From: Candidatus Palauibacter soopunensis
GTDB lineage: Bacteria > Gemmatimonadota > Gemmatimonadetes > Palauibacterales > Palauibacteraceae
Assembly: GCF_947581735.1 (NCBI RefSeq)
Contig: NZ_CANPVT010000053.1
Span: forward strand, 62,001 to 126,000
Reading direction: 5' to 3'
DNA: 64,000 nucleotides
Of the stretch, positions 1 through 8,257 are shown piece after piece. Under the pieces are notes generated by a model. That model saw nothing but the letters and a program-made list of their open reading frames with translations, was not told where the DNA came from and searched no databases. Positions within the stretch are counted from its first letter, which is position 1. Each line of letters opens with the position of its first letter. Both the position numbers and the translations under genes were made by a program.

Positions 1-213
1 CATGCCGTCGTCGAAAGCCTGTCCGGTCGTGCCGATATACGTGATCGCGCTCGCCTGCGTCGCCATGACGGAGAGGCCGATGGCGCCCCAACCCAGCCGG
101 CGGTTGGCGAGAAAGAAGCCTTCGACGCCCCGGTTTTTTCGACTCTGGAGCCAGGCGAAGGCGACCACGGCGCCGAAATAGACGGTAAAGACGAGCCAGT
201 CGAGGCCGCTCAC
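1..213 (-). CDS. Sodium:solute symporter (SSS family), N-terminal part
   Basis: This is the first 71 residues of a membrane transporter that runs off the left edge. It opens with a membrane segment (LDWLVFTVYFGAVVAFAWLQ) and then has the typical family sequence GFFLANRRLGW, followed by VMATQASAITYIGTTGQ, the unwound first core helix of sodium symporters. The family imports sugars, amino acids, vitamins or other solutes with Na+; the substrate cannot be told from this part. It starts with GTG at 213-211, overlapping the stop of the upstream 48-residue gene in a GTGA, so the two are translationally coupled. Family call is confident; substrate unknown. Confidence 0.85.
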   Translation of the reverse strand, partial: MSGLDWLVFTVYFGAVVAFAWLQSRKNRGVEGFFLANRRLGWGAIGLSVMATQASAITYIGTTGQAFDDGM

Positions 214-356
214 GGCACGCCGAAGTCGAGCAGGCGCGTAGCGAGATAGAGGAGGAGGATGAGTCCGGCCGTATAGGCGATCACCGACACGTAGAGCGCG
301 CGCCAGCTACGGAAGGGGCCGATCCGGTCCTCCGTCTCGTCCCGGTGTTCCGTCAC
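210..356 (-). CDS. Small single-pass membrane peptide (48 aa)
   Basis: A 48-residue gene sits between the PIG-L gene and the symporter gene. It starts with GTG inside the stop codon of the first (GTGA at 353-356) and ends inside the start codon of the second (GTGA at 210-213). The N-terminal third is charged (TEHRDETEDRIGPFRSWR). It is followed by one hydrophobic helix (ALYVSVIAYTAGLILLLYLA) and a short tail. The coupled position suggests a small accessory subunit of the sodium symporter, as other solute:sodium symporters have small membrane partners, but no known family is recognised. Too short for most gene callers; the double coupling is the main support that it is real. Confidence 0.6.
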   Translation of the reverse strand: MTEHRDETEDRIGPFRSWRALYVSVIAYTAGLILLLYLATRLLDFGVP

Positions 357-3043
357 GGGGCGGCGATCTCGCGCCAGCGGCTCCCGTCGAGGGAGAGCAG
401 GTTCGCCCACAGACGAAAGGCGCCGGGCACGCCCGCGCGCAGTTGCCGGAAGAAGGAGAGCGATGTGTGAATGTAGAGTCCGCGACCCACCGGGGCGGCG
501 AGCAGGCTGCCGCGATTCGGCGGTTCGCCCGTGTCGGCCATCTCCAGCGGCGCCTGGTATCGTTCGTCCCACGCATCGGGGAAGTACAGTCCGCGCTCCT
601 GGACCCAGCCTTCGAAATCGGCCGGGCCGAGCCGGTTGGGCTCCATCAGAACGGGCGCCTGCGGATCGACGAGCGTGACGGAGGCGTCCTCCTCCGTGAC
701 TCGGGGCGCGGGGCGGCCGATGGCGATCGGGTACGGCGCGTAGGCCCCACGGTTGAACTCGTAGCGGTTGTACTGGACGACGACCGTGCCTCCGCGCTCC
801 GCCCACGCGAGCAACTCCGCGTTCGCCGCGATGAGATCCTCGCGGACCTCGTAGGCCCGGACCCCGAGCACGATCGTGTCGAAGCGGTCGAGCCTCTCGG
901 CCTCCCAGTCTCCCGGTTCGATGAGTTCGACGTCGAGCCCGAGCTGCCGAATGGCTTCGGGCCCGTCGTCGCCGGAACCCATCACGTAGCCGATGCGCCG
1001 ATCCGCGACGCGAACGGGGAAACGCACGATCCGCACGGCCGCGTCGCCGGCCAGGAGTCGCGGCTCGATGTGCGGATAGTCGATGATCGTCGCGCGCGTG
1101 GCGGGAACCGCGTCGCCGGCGATCCGGATCCGCGGCTGAGCGAGAAACTCCCCTTCCGCTTCTCCCGCCGGGGGCTCGACCGAGAAGCCGACGGTCTGAA
1201 CCGCTCCCTCTCCGGCGAGCTCGAACGACACCGTCTCGGGCGCGGCGCGCCACCCGGGCGGCAGGTCGAGCCCGATCTCTCCGGCCGTAGCCTCCCGGGC
1301 GAAATTCGAGACCCGGAAGGCGACGACACGTGAGTCCGGATGGCTGGCGGGCCAGATCATCGTGGGCGCCGCCGCCGCAACGGATACGCGCGGCGCGACC
1401 TGCAGCGGTCGCCAGCTTTCCCCCGTCACGCCATCCACGGCCCGATAGCGTACCGGGTCCTCGACCTCGACGTCGAGTCGTTCGCCTGCCGCCGACACGA
1501 CCGCGGACACTCGGCCGTGAAGAGGTGGAGGACGGAACGGGAGCGCGCGAAGATCGGGCGCCTCGGGCCATTCGTACAGGTCGCCGTCCCGCGGGCGTTC
1601 GAGGAACCACGGGGAAGCGGGCGGCGCGTCCGCGGGCACCGTGACGGCATAACGCCACAGCCCGAGTTCGCCCGGCTCGACCCGCGCCCGGGCCAACGGA
1701 TCGAATACCGTATCCTCCTGACGGAAGAAGCGGGCGAACGGCCCCAGATCGTCGGGTTCCGTCTCGACCTCCGGGCCGATGCCCTCCACCGACCACCCCT
1801 GGGGGACCTCGAGGACCGGCGGGTCGAGTTCCAGGGTGGCGCCGGCGCCGCTCCAGACGCGTGCCTCGACGAGGACGGTCTGTCCGGGGACGAGAACGTC
1901 GTCCCGCGCCCTCAGTTCGACCCGTACTCCGGTCACCGCGAGGATCGCCCGCATCAGCAGGCGCGCGCGGCGATCCAGTTCGCGCCGCAGCTCGCTTTCC
2001 CGCCCGCCGCGCGCGGCGGCGCTGAGCCGCTCCAATCGGCGCGACGCCTCGGCGAGGAAGGGCAGGGCGGTTTCCGGCTGTGTCGCATCGAGCGAGCCGG
2101 CGGCGCGGCCGATCGCCTCCCGGTACAAGCGAACGTCCGCCTGCGCCGTCTCGCCGAGGTCGGCAGCGAGCGATGCCAGGGTCGTGTCGACGCCCGCCAG
2201 CAGCGGCTCCGTCGGTGAGCCGCCGACCCGCGACGACACGAGCGACAGGCGAGTGGCGCGACGACCGAGCGGCAGGGCCGTACCGAAATCCTGCGAACGG
2301 TGCTGGCTGCGGCTGTCCATCGCCACCTGGTGATGCGTAAGGCCGAGCAGGGGATCGAGTGTGCCCGTCTCGAGTTCGATCGAGGTGGCGCCCAGTTCGA
2401 AGAGGGGGCGCCGGTACAGCTTCAGGGGCGCCCAGGGTTCCGCGCCCGCCGCCAGCTGTTCGGGGAAGCGGCTGGCGTCTCCGGCGGCATCGAAGGCCTC
2501 GCGCGTGAGAAGGCCCGATACCTGGTGGTGCCCGTGGCCGTCCCGCTCCGTTCCGCTCCACATCGTGATGAGCACATGAGGACGAAAGCGTCGGATGGTC
2601 CACACCAGGTCGGAGAGGACGCGCTCGCGCGGCCACTTCGCGAAGGTTTCCTCCGCGGTCTTCGAGTAGCCGAAGTCGAACGCGCGGCCGAAGAACTGCT
2701 GCGCCCCGTCGATCCTGCGGGCGGCCAGCAGTTCGCCCGAGCGGATGATGCCGAGTCCCTCGCCGAGTTCGGTGCCGATGAGGTTTTGGCCTCCCTCGCC
2801 TCGCGTGAACGAGAAGTAGGCGGCCTCCACCCCCCATCCGCGCGCGAGCGTGGTCAGCAGAGCCGTGTCCTCGTCGTCCGGGTGCGCCGCCACGACGAGG
2901 ACCCTCTTCACCCCATCGAGCTGCCGGAGGATGAGTCCCGCTTCGATCGCGCCGGGAAGGCGCGACCCCTGCGCGTGCGCCGGCGCCGAGAGCAGGCACC
3001 ACGCCACGGCGGCCATCAGGGTGGACGTCAATCGAGGTTGCAT
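353..3043 (-). CDS. Secreted PIG-L family deacetylase-like protein (896 aa)
   Basis: The start at 3043 gives a signal peptide (MQPRLTSTLMAAVAW...APAHAQG, about 24 residues). The N-terminal third is a PIG-L/LmbE zinc-hydrolase domain: AHPDDE at residues 53-58 and HGHHQ at 170-174 are the metal-binding motifs of N-acetylglucosaminyl deacetylases. The remaining roughly 600 residues hold beta-rich stretches and a late domain with the YNRYEFNRGAYAPYP region typical of large secreted PIG-L proteins. The family removes acetyl groups from amino sugars; a polysaccharide or glycoconjugate outside the inner membrane is a plausible substrate. It heads an operon with the membrane peptide and sodium symporter, which may import the product. 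An in-frame extension upstream to 3229 has no signal peptide and was rejected. Confidence 0.85.
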   Translation of the reverse strand: MQPRLTSTLMAAVAWCLLSAPAHAQGSRLPGAIEAGLILRQLDGVKRVLVVAAHPDDEDTALLTTLARGWGVEAAYFSFTRGEGGQNLIGTELGEGLGIIRSGELLAARRIDGAQQFFGRAFDFGYSKTAEETFAKWPRERVLSDLVWTIRRFRPHVLITMWSGTERDGHGHHQVSGLLTREAFDAAGDASRFPEQLAAGAEPWAPLKLYRRPLFELGATSIELETGTLDPLLGLTHHQVAMDSRSQHRSQDFGTALPLGRRATRLSLVSSRVGGSPTEPLLAGVDTTLASLAADLGETAQADVRLYREAIGRAAGSLDATQPETALPFLAEASRRLERLSAAARGGRESELRRELDRRARLLMRAILAVTGVRVELRARDDVLVPGQTVLVEARVWSGAGATLELDPPVLEVPQGWSVEGIGPEVETEPDDLGPFARFFRQEDTVFDPLARARVEPGELGLWRYAVTVPADAPPASPWFLERPRDGDLYEWPEAPDLRALPFRPPPLHGRVSAVVSAAGERLDVEVEDPVRYRAVDGVTGESWRPLQVAPRVSVAAAAPTMIWPASHPDSRVVAFRVSNFAREATAGEIGLDLPPGWRAAPETVSFELAGEGAVQTVGFSVEPPAGEAEGEFLAQPRIRIAGDAVPATRATIIDYPHIEPRLLAGDAAVRIVRFPVRVADRRIGYVMGSGDDGPEAIRQLGLDVELIEPGDWEAERLDRFDTIVLGVRAYEVREDLIAANAELLAWAERGGTVVVQYNRYEFNRGAYAPYPIAIGRPAPRVTEEDASVTLVDPQAPVLMEPNRLGPADFEGWVQERGLYFPDAWDERYQAPLEMADTGEPPNRGSLLAAPVGRGLYIHTSLSFFRQLRAGVPGAFRLWANLLSLDGSRWREIAAP

Positions 3044-3050
3044 GGGCGGG

Positions 3051-3056
3051 AAGCTA
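3051..3056 (-). promoter_or_regulatory. -10 box just upstream of the PIG-L gene (leaderless)
   Basis: Read on the minus strand, TAGCTT lies 7 bases before the ATG at 3043. The same hexamer occurs upstream of selD and of the D-aminoacylase gene. Transcription would begin at or next to the start codon, and no Shine-Dalgarno sequence fits in between. The -35 region is weak (TTTCTG at 17 bases). Confidence 0.4.
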
Positions 3057-3228
3057 CGTCCGCGCGGTGACCCCAGAAAGCGGGACGTCCGGGACAAGGT
3101 CGTACATCTATTACTTGGCGTACAGTTGACTCGCGGTGCACCGGAGGAGATCATTGGTTCATTCCACACCGTGAGGATGCGCCATCGGCATCTATCTTCG
3201 GGCGCACAGGTCTGCAGGAGGAGGCACA

Positions 3229-3900
3229 ATGAGCGAAAACGTGATGAAATTCATAGAGACGGAGTTGACAAAGGACCCCGCGGTCTCGAACGCAACGCTC
3301 TTCGAAGGAGCGAAACTCATAGACAAGACCATCGGGAAGCTGAACCCGAGGCAATTCCACGCCAAATATCCGCTGCAGGTAAAGCGGCGGCTCGCGGGAA
3401 CCGCGGGACCGAGCAAGAAGCCCAAGGCCGCGCGGGTTCGTGTCCGGAAGCGCCCGGCACCGGCCGCTTCCGGGGGGGATGTGAGTGCCGCGGTCCTGAA
3501 ATACGTGACGCGCAGGCTCAAGGCGAACCCCAACGTCAAGAACAAGGACCTCTTTACGCGCGCCTGCGAGATCGATGGATCCGTGGCCAAACTTTCGGCG
3601 CGGCAGTTCCACGCGAAGTATCCGCTTCAAGTCAAGCGGCGCCTGGCGAGGGCGGCTGCCGGGACGGGGAAGCCGGCCGTGGCGGAACGCAGGGCCCCGG
3701 CAAAGCGCAAGGCGCGGGCAAAGGCGGCCCCCGCGGCCGCAACGCCATCGGTGGGAGGTGGGAATCCGGACGCCGTGCGCGCGCTGCTTCTCAATCTGGC
3801 AAGAGAACTGGCCGCGGCCGGAACGCAGGCGGAAACCATCGAAGTCATGGCACGGCTGGATGGCTACGTGAACGACATCATGCAGGCGGCTCGAAACTGA
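3229..3900 (+). CDS. Basic protein with two copies of an RQFHAKYPLQVKRRL domain (223 aa)
   Basis: The protein contains two related domains of about 55 residues (about 3-57 and 86-141). Each is predicted by eye to be three helices and ends in the identical 16-residue block RQFHAKYPLQVKRRLA (41-56 and 125-140). A Lys/Arg/Ala/Pro linker (57-80), a second basic linker (144-172) and a C-terminal helical segment (178-223) complete it. The pattern resembles small winged-helix or nucleoid-type DNA-binding proteins with histone-H1-like tails; this is inference and no family is recognised. A strong AGGAGG ends 7 bases before the ATG. It is monocistronic: an intrinsic terminator follows at 3952. No Cys or enzyme motif suggests catalysis. 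Confidence 0.85.
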   Translation: MSENVMKFIETELTKDPAVSNATLFEGAKLIDKTIGKLNPRQFHAKYPLQVKRRLAGTAGPSKKPKAARVRVRKRPAPAASGGDVSAAVLKYVTRRLKANPNVKNKDLFTRACEIDGSVAKLSARQFHAKYPLQVKRRLARAAAGTGKPAVAERRAPAKRKARAKAAPAAATPSVGGGNPDAVRALLLNLARELAAAGTQAETIEVMARLDGYVNDIMQAARN

Positions 3901-3951
3901 GTCGCGCCGGCCGGCCGGCTTCCTGCCGGCGGTCCGCTTCGCCGCTGTTCC

Positions 3952-3991
3952 CGAGAGCCCGGCGTACATGCGTCGGGCTCTCGTTGTTTTT
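3952..3991 (+). terminator. Intrinsic terminator after the duplicated-domain gene
   Basis: A perfect 10-base inverted repeat (CGAGAGCCCG at 3952-3961 and CGGGCTCTCG at 3974-3983) with a 12-base loop is followed directly by TTGTTTTT. This is the clearest rho-independent terminator in the window. It overlaps the 5' end of the next reading frame. Confidence 0.85.
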
Positions 3992-4808
3992 CGTCGCGGT
4001 GCTAGGCCTCGTCCTTCCAGGGTCGGCGGCGGCACAACTGAAGCGCGACGCTCTCGTGCAGCCCGTGGGCGTGGAGGGCGGCGAAACCTTGATCGGCGTC
4101 GGTTTCACGCGTACGACGAACGCGGCCTTCCCGCTCGCGGGGCTCGGAGGAGATCTTGACGCCTTCCCCGTCCTCCACGCCGCCTGGGCGATCGGACCGC
4201 ACGCGGTGCTCGAACTGAAGGGGGCGGCCCGGAAGGTTCTCTCGATCGAGGCGCGAGACCCGGCTCCCGCCATCGAGCTTGACCCTTCCGTCCGAGACGG
4301 AACGACGCGCGACGTGGGCGATTTCGAACTCGCAGTCTCCATCGCCCCCCTTGGAGGACCCACGGGCTTCTCGGCCGGTGGGCACCTGGGAGTCAAACTG
4401 CCGAACTCCGACGAAACGAAGGGGATCGGCACGAATACAACCGACGTCACGATCGCGGCCCTGTTCTCCTGGGTCTCCGCCCGCTGGCGTGCGACCGGCT
4501 GGTTCGGCGTCGGCATCCTGGAAGTGCCGGCCGAGCCCTTTGAACAGAATGATGCCTTCGCCTATGCGTTCGAGGCTCTGTGGGACGCAGCTCCGAGCTG
4601 GCGGCTTTCCGTCGGGACCCGAGGGCGGTCCAGTACAAGAAGCGTGTCTCCGCCCGGCACCGGCGACCTCGGCGAACTCCGGGCCACGGTGGAGTGGAAA
4701 CGGGGACCGGTGGCCATCGACGCCGCGTTGGGGCACGGAACCACCGAAATGAGCGGAGACTGGAACATTCGCGCGGGCGTCGCGTGGACGCTTGCCGGGA
4801 ATCGGTAG
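3984..4808 (+). CDS. Outer-membrane beta-barrel protein, family unknown (about 274 aa)
   Basis: After a hydrophobic signal sequence (FFVAVLGLVLPGSAAAQ) the protein is a run of alternating hydrophobic/polar strands rich in Gly and aromatic residues (GFSAGGHLGVKLPNSDETKG, WRATGWFGVGILEV, WNIRAGVAWTLAGNR). This is the pattern of a small outer-membrane barrel or porin-like transporter; its substrate is unknown. The start is unresolved. The frame has no ATG or GTG in the right place. A TTG at 3984 lies inside the terminator T-tract, and CTG at 3945 would give a more normal positively charged n-region. An ATG at 3968 in another frame (MRRALVVF) would join the signal peptide if one T of the run were surplus, so a frameshift or sequence error is possible. 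Confidence 0.6.
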   Translation: MFFVAVLGLVLPGSAAAQLKRDALVQPVGVEGGETLIGVGFTRTTNAAFPLAGLGGDLDAFPVLHAAWAIGPHAVLELKGAARKVLSIEARDPAPAIELDPSVRDGTTRDVGDFELAVSIAPLGGPTGFSAGGHLGVKLPNSDETKGIGTNTTDVTIAALFSWVSARWRATGWFGVGILEVPAEPFEQNDAFAYAFEALWDAAPSWRLSVGTRGRSSTRSVSPPGTGDLGELRATVEWKRGPVAIDAALGHGTTEMSGDWNIRAGVAWTLAGNR

Positions 4809-4863
4809 GCGGCTCATCGTCCGCCGACCGGATCCGGAATACATCACGCAGGGAGGGAACGTC

Positions 4864-5244
4864 ATGAGCGAAGCGAAGCCCCGGCATTTCCGCTGGGAGG
4901 AGTTGCCCTGGGAGCGCGTGACCGGGCAGTTGGGCCGGCGCATGGTGACGGGAGACCGGGCCATGATTGCGCAGGTTCTGCTCGAGAAGGGTGCGGTCGT
5001 TCCCACCCACTCGCACGAGAATGAACAGTTCACATACATCCTCGAGGGTGCATTGCACTTCTGGCTGGGCGAGGACGGGCAGGACGAAGTCGTCGTACGA
5101 GCGGGCGAGATCCTCCATATCCCCTCTCACGTCCCGCACAAGGCCATAGCACTCGAAAAGACGCTGGATCTCGACATTTTCTGTCCCCCCCGCACGGACT
5201 GGCTCGACGGGACCGACTCCTACTTTCACGACACGGACGACTGA
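4864..5244 (+). CDS. Cupin domain protein (126 aa)
   Basis: A single small cupin barrel. Metal-binding motif 1 is seen as HSHENEQFTYILEG (His49, His51, Glu55) and motif 2 as GEILHIPSHVPHKA (His92). The protein probably binds one metal ion in the cytoplasm; no signal peptide is present. Such stand-alone cupins include isomerases, dioxygenases and ligand sensors, and the reaction cannot be assigned. GGGAGG lies 6-8 bases before the ATG; an upstream in-frame ATG at 4792 lacks this and overlaps the previous gene. The stop codon shares its last base with the ATG of the following SDR gene (TGATG), so the two are coupled and may act in one pathway. Confidence 0.85.
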   Translation: MSEAKPRHFRWEELPWERVTGQLGRRMVTGDRAMIAQVLLEKGAVVPTHSHENEQFTYILEGALHFWLGEDGQDEVVVRAGEILHIPSHVPHKAIALEKTLDLDIFCPPRTDWLDGTDSYFHDTDD

Positions 5245-6035
5245 TGGACCTGGGGATCGCGGGCCGCGTCGCCCTGGTGGCCGCCTCGTCCAGGGGCCTC
5301 GGCCGGGCCGTGGCGGAAGAACTGGCGGCGGAAGGGGCGCACCTGCTGATGTGCGCGCGAGGGAAGGCGGCGCTCATGGAGGCCGTGGCCTCCGCGGACG
5401 CACGCGGACCGGGCGATGTCGTCGGAATCCCGGCCGACCTGTCGGACCCCGCGGCCGTGGGCGGCCTGGTCGAAGCGGCGATGGCCCGCTTCGGACGCGT
5501 GGATATCCTCGTGAACAACGCGGGCGGCCCGCCGGCAGGGAAGTTCGAGGACCACGACCGGGCGGCGTGGAAAGCGGCCGTACGGCTCAACCTGGAGAGC
5601 GCCCTCGATCTCACCCGCGCCGTCCTGCCCGGCATGAAGGAGCGGGGCTGGGGACGGATCCTGAACATCACTTCTGTCGCCGCCAAGGAACCGGAGGCTG
5701 ACCTGATCCTTTCCAACAGTGTGCGCGCCGCCGTGACCGGCTTTGCCAAATCTCTTTCGAACGAGGTCGCGGCGTATGGCGTGACGGTGAACAATGTGCT
5801 CCCCGGTTTCACGCGCACCGCGAGGCTTGAGGAGCTGGCCGCCGTGCGCGCCGAAGCCGCGGGGATCTCGACGGAGGAGGTGGAAGCGGGGTGGCACGCC
5901 GCAATCCCGGCGAACCGTCTCGGCGATCCGCGCGAGTTCGCCGCGGTCGTGGCGTTCCTCGCCTCCGAGCGCGCCAGCTACGTCACCGGCGTGTCCATCG
6001 CCGTCGACGGGGGGCGCACGCGAGCTCTCCATTGA
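5244..6035 (+). CDS. Short-chain dehydrogenase/reductase, atypical active site (263 aa)
   Basis: A Rossmann-fold SDR of normal length: glycine-rich cofactor motif at residues 13-20 (AASSRGLG), NNAG at 91-94, the catalytic Ser144 in NITSVA, and a typical C-terminus with YVTGVSIAVDGG. The YxxxK signature is replaced: the tyrosine position is Ser157 and the lysine position Arg161 (SNSVR). This variant occurs in a known side branch of SDRs (sequences of the type LSNxVRAAVxGL), so the protein may use a different proton relay or may not reduce carbonyls by the usual mechanism. The substrate is unknown. It is coupled to the cupin gene upstream and, by a TTGA overlap, to the copper oxidase downstream. 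Confidence 0.85.
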   Translation: MDLGIAGRVALVAASSRGLGRAVAEELAAEGAHLLMCARGKAALMEAVASADARGPGDVVGIPADLSDPAAVGGLVEAAMARFGRVDILVNNAGGPPAGKFEDHDRAAWKAAVRLNLESALDLTRAVLPGMKERGWGRILNITSVAAKEPEADLILSNSVRAAVTGFAKSLSNEVAAYGVTVNNVLPGFTRTARLEELAAVRAEAAGISTEEVEAGWHAAIPANRLGDPREFAAVVAFLASERASYVTGVSIAVDGGRTRALH

Positions 6036-8257
6036 CCTCCGGGGCCTGGCGTTCATCCGGGCGAAGCGCCATCGCGGCCGGTGCGACGGCGCTCGGTGCC
6101 GCCGGGGCGCTGTGCGGGGCGCTCTGGCTGTGGGTGGGCGCGGCGCCCCCGAAGATGCCGCCGCGACAGGAGGCCGCTCCCTGCACGCCCGGCGAAGAGC
6201 AGGGGGCCGCTGCGAACGCCGACCTGTACTGCATGTCCCTGTTCCCGACGCCCCGCGTGCCCGGCGCGGCCGGTACGGTCGAGTTGCGCCGACCTCGGGG
6301 GCCGTTCTCGATGGGGGTGACGCCGGACGGGCGGCTTCTGTACGACGCCGTGATCTCGACGGACCTTCCGCCGCCCTCGACGCTCGGTCCGTACGACCGT
6401 TACGTCGCCTGGGCCTCGACCCAGGTGTTATGGCCCATCGAGCGGCTCGGCGAGGTCCCCGCACGCGGACGCGTCGAGGTGGGGCAGGTCGCGTTCAACA
6501 AGTTCCTCGTCCTCGTCACGGCGGAGTCCGGATCGGAGCCCGGAGGGGCCGAGGGGGCGGACGTGGAGCCGGCGGGTCCCTACGTGCTGCGGGCCCAGTC
6601 GCCTTCCAGCCGCATGCAGCCCGCCGACTTCCTCGAGTTCGCGCTCGGCGCCTCGCGGATGGGTCCCGGCGAGATGGCGATGGACGACGCCTGGAGCGGG
6701 GTGCCGATGCCCGACGGGGTCATGATGCTCCCGTCGCTCATGGAGCTTCGGCCGGACGTGCAGCCCTGGCTGCCGGGAGACGGATGGGAAGGCGAGATCG
6801 TCGATGCGCGCCCCCGCGAATTGATCGAACTCGGCGACGGCGACTCGCTCTCCCTCGACGCCGTCTACGTGCGCCGCCGCATCGGGAGCCGCGAGCTCCT
6901 CGGCTACGGCTTCAACGGGCAGATCCCTGGGCCCCTCCTTTGGGTCCCCGAGGACGCGACCGTCACGATCGACTTCACGAACCGGATCGATTGGCCGACC
7001 GCGATCCACTGGCACGGACTCCGGCTCGACAACCGCTTCGACGGCGTCCCGGGCCTGACACAGGATGTCGTGCTGCCCGGCGAGAGCTTCCGCTACACGG
7101 TGCACTTCCCCGACCCCGGCCTCTACTGGTACCACCCCCACCACCGCGAGGACGTCCAGCAGGACCTGGGGCTGGCCGGCAACCTCATGGTGCGGTCGGA
7201 AGATCCCGACTACTTCGGACCCGTGCACCGCGAGGAGATCGTGATGCTCGACGACCTGCTCGTGGGCGAGCACGGGATCGTCCCCTTCGGACTGGAGCGC
7301 GCCACGCACGCCCTCATGGGCCGCTTCGGCAACACCATGCTCGTGAACGGGGAGCCCGACTACGCGCTGGACGTTGAGCGCGGGTCCGTCGTCCGCTTCT
7401 ACTTCACGAACGCGTCGAACACGCGGACGTTCAACCTCTCCTTCGGGGGAGCGCCCATGAAGCTCGTGGGCGCCGACGTGGGCAACTTCGAGCGGGAGGC
7501 GTGGGTCGAGAGCGTGATCATCGCGCCGGCGGAACGCTACATCGTGCATGTCGCCTTCCCCGAGAGCGGGAGCTACGCCCTCCTGAACGGGGTCCAGGGG
7601 ATCGACCACATCGGCGGCAGCTTTTTCCCCGAACAGGACACGCTGGGGGTCGTTCGCGTCGGCAGCGGGGACGCGACGCCGGACCTGACCACGACCTTCG
7701 AGGCGCTGCGGGAGAACGGCCGGGCGCGCGACGAGATCGCGCCGTACCGCCCCCTCTTCGACCGGCCGGTGGACCTCACGCTGGAACTCGACATGACGAC
7801 GCGCGACCTCCCACTCGTCGTCGAGCGTCTCATGCAGGTGGACTCGGCGTACTTCCACCCGATCGAGTGGTCGGGAACGATGCCGATGATGAACCTCATA
7901 TCGACGCCGGAAAACGTGTCATGGACCCTGCGCGAACCCTCCACGGGGCTCGAGAACGAGGCGATCCGGTGGAACTTCCGCGTGGGCGACGTCGTCAAAC
8001 TGCGGCTCCGGAGCCGCCGGGAGACGCTGCACCAGATGCAGCACCCGATCCATATCCACGGCCAGCGCTTCCTCGTCCTCGCCACAAACGGCGTGGCGCA
8101 CGACAACCTCGCCTGGAAGGACACGGCGGTCGTCCCCGTGGGCGGTTCGCTCGACCTCCTGCTCGAACTCTCGAATCCCGGCCGCTGGATGCTGCACTGC
8201 CACATCGCCGAGCACCTGGAGGCGGGCATGAAGATGGTGTTCACGGTGGAGCCGTGA
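6032..8257 (+). CDS. Multicopper oxidase with N-terminal extension (741 aa)
   Basis: Oxidises phenols, metal ions or similar substrates and reduces O2 to water. The four copper-site motifs are present: HWHG (326-329), HPHH (368-371), HPIHIHG (671-677) and HCHIAEHLEAGM (722-733). The last carries the type 1 Cys723 and axial Met733. The N-terminus is a signal anchor or signal peptide (residues 12-38). Residues about 75-170 form an extra domain (MGVTPDGRLLYDAVIS...YVAWASTQVLWPI) before the first cupredoxin fold, which begins near 265. The start is TTG at 6032, overlapping the SDR stop as TTGA; no other start fits. It probably acts in the periplasm. A promoter for the next gene lies in its last codons. 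Confidence 0.88.
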   Translation: MTSGAWRSSGRSAIAAGATALGAAGALCGALWLWVGAAPPKMPPRQEAAPCTPGEEQGAAANADLYCMSLFPTPRVPGAAGTVELRRPRGPFSMGVTPDGRLLYDAVISTDLPPPSTLGPYDRYVAWASTQVLWPIERLGEVPARGRVEVGQVAFNKFLVLVTAESGSEPGGAEGADVEPAGPYVLRAQSPSSRMQPADFLEFALGASRMGPGEMAMDDAWSGVPMPDGVMMLPSLMELRPDVQPWLPGDGWEGEIVDARPRELIELGDGDSLSLDAVYVRRRIGSRELLGYGFNGQIPGPLLWVPEDATVTIDFTNRIDWPTAIHWHGLRLDNRFDGVPGLTQDVVLPGESFRYTVHFPDPGLYWYHPHHREDVQQDLGLAGNLMVRSEDPDYFGPVHREEIVMLDDLLVGEHGIVPFGLERATHALMGRFGNTMLVNGEPDYALDVERGSVVRFYFTNASNTRTFNLSFGGAPMKLVGADVGNFEREAWVESVIIAPAERYIVHVAFPESGSYALLNGVQGIDHIGGSFFPEQDTLGVVRVGSGDATPDLTTTFEALRENGRARDEIAPYRPLFDRPVDLTLELDMTTRDLPLVVERLMQVDSAYFHPIEWSGTMPMMNLISTPENVSWTLREPSTGLENEAIRWNFRVGDVVKLRLRSRRETLHQMQHPIHIHGQRFLVLATNGVAHDNLAWKDTAVVPVGGSLDLLLELSNPGRWMLHCHIAEHLEAGMKMVFTVEP

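Noticed and set aside
210-3002. 930-codon frame ending at 210 as one long protein
   Set aside because: Only its last 48 codons, after the PIG-L stop, look like a real gene. The rest is out of frame with the well-supported PIG-L protein.
5226-6464. Open frame of 412 codons antisense to the SDR gene
   Set aside because: Shadow frame in high-GC sequence; the opposite strand carries a complete SDR and the start of the copper oxidase.
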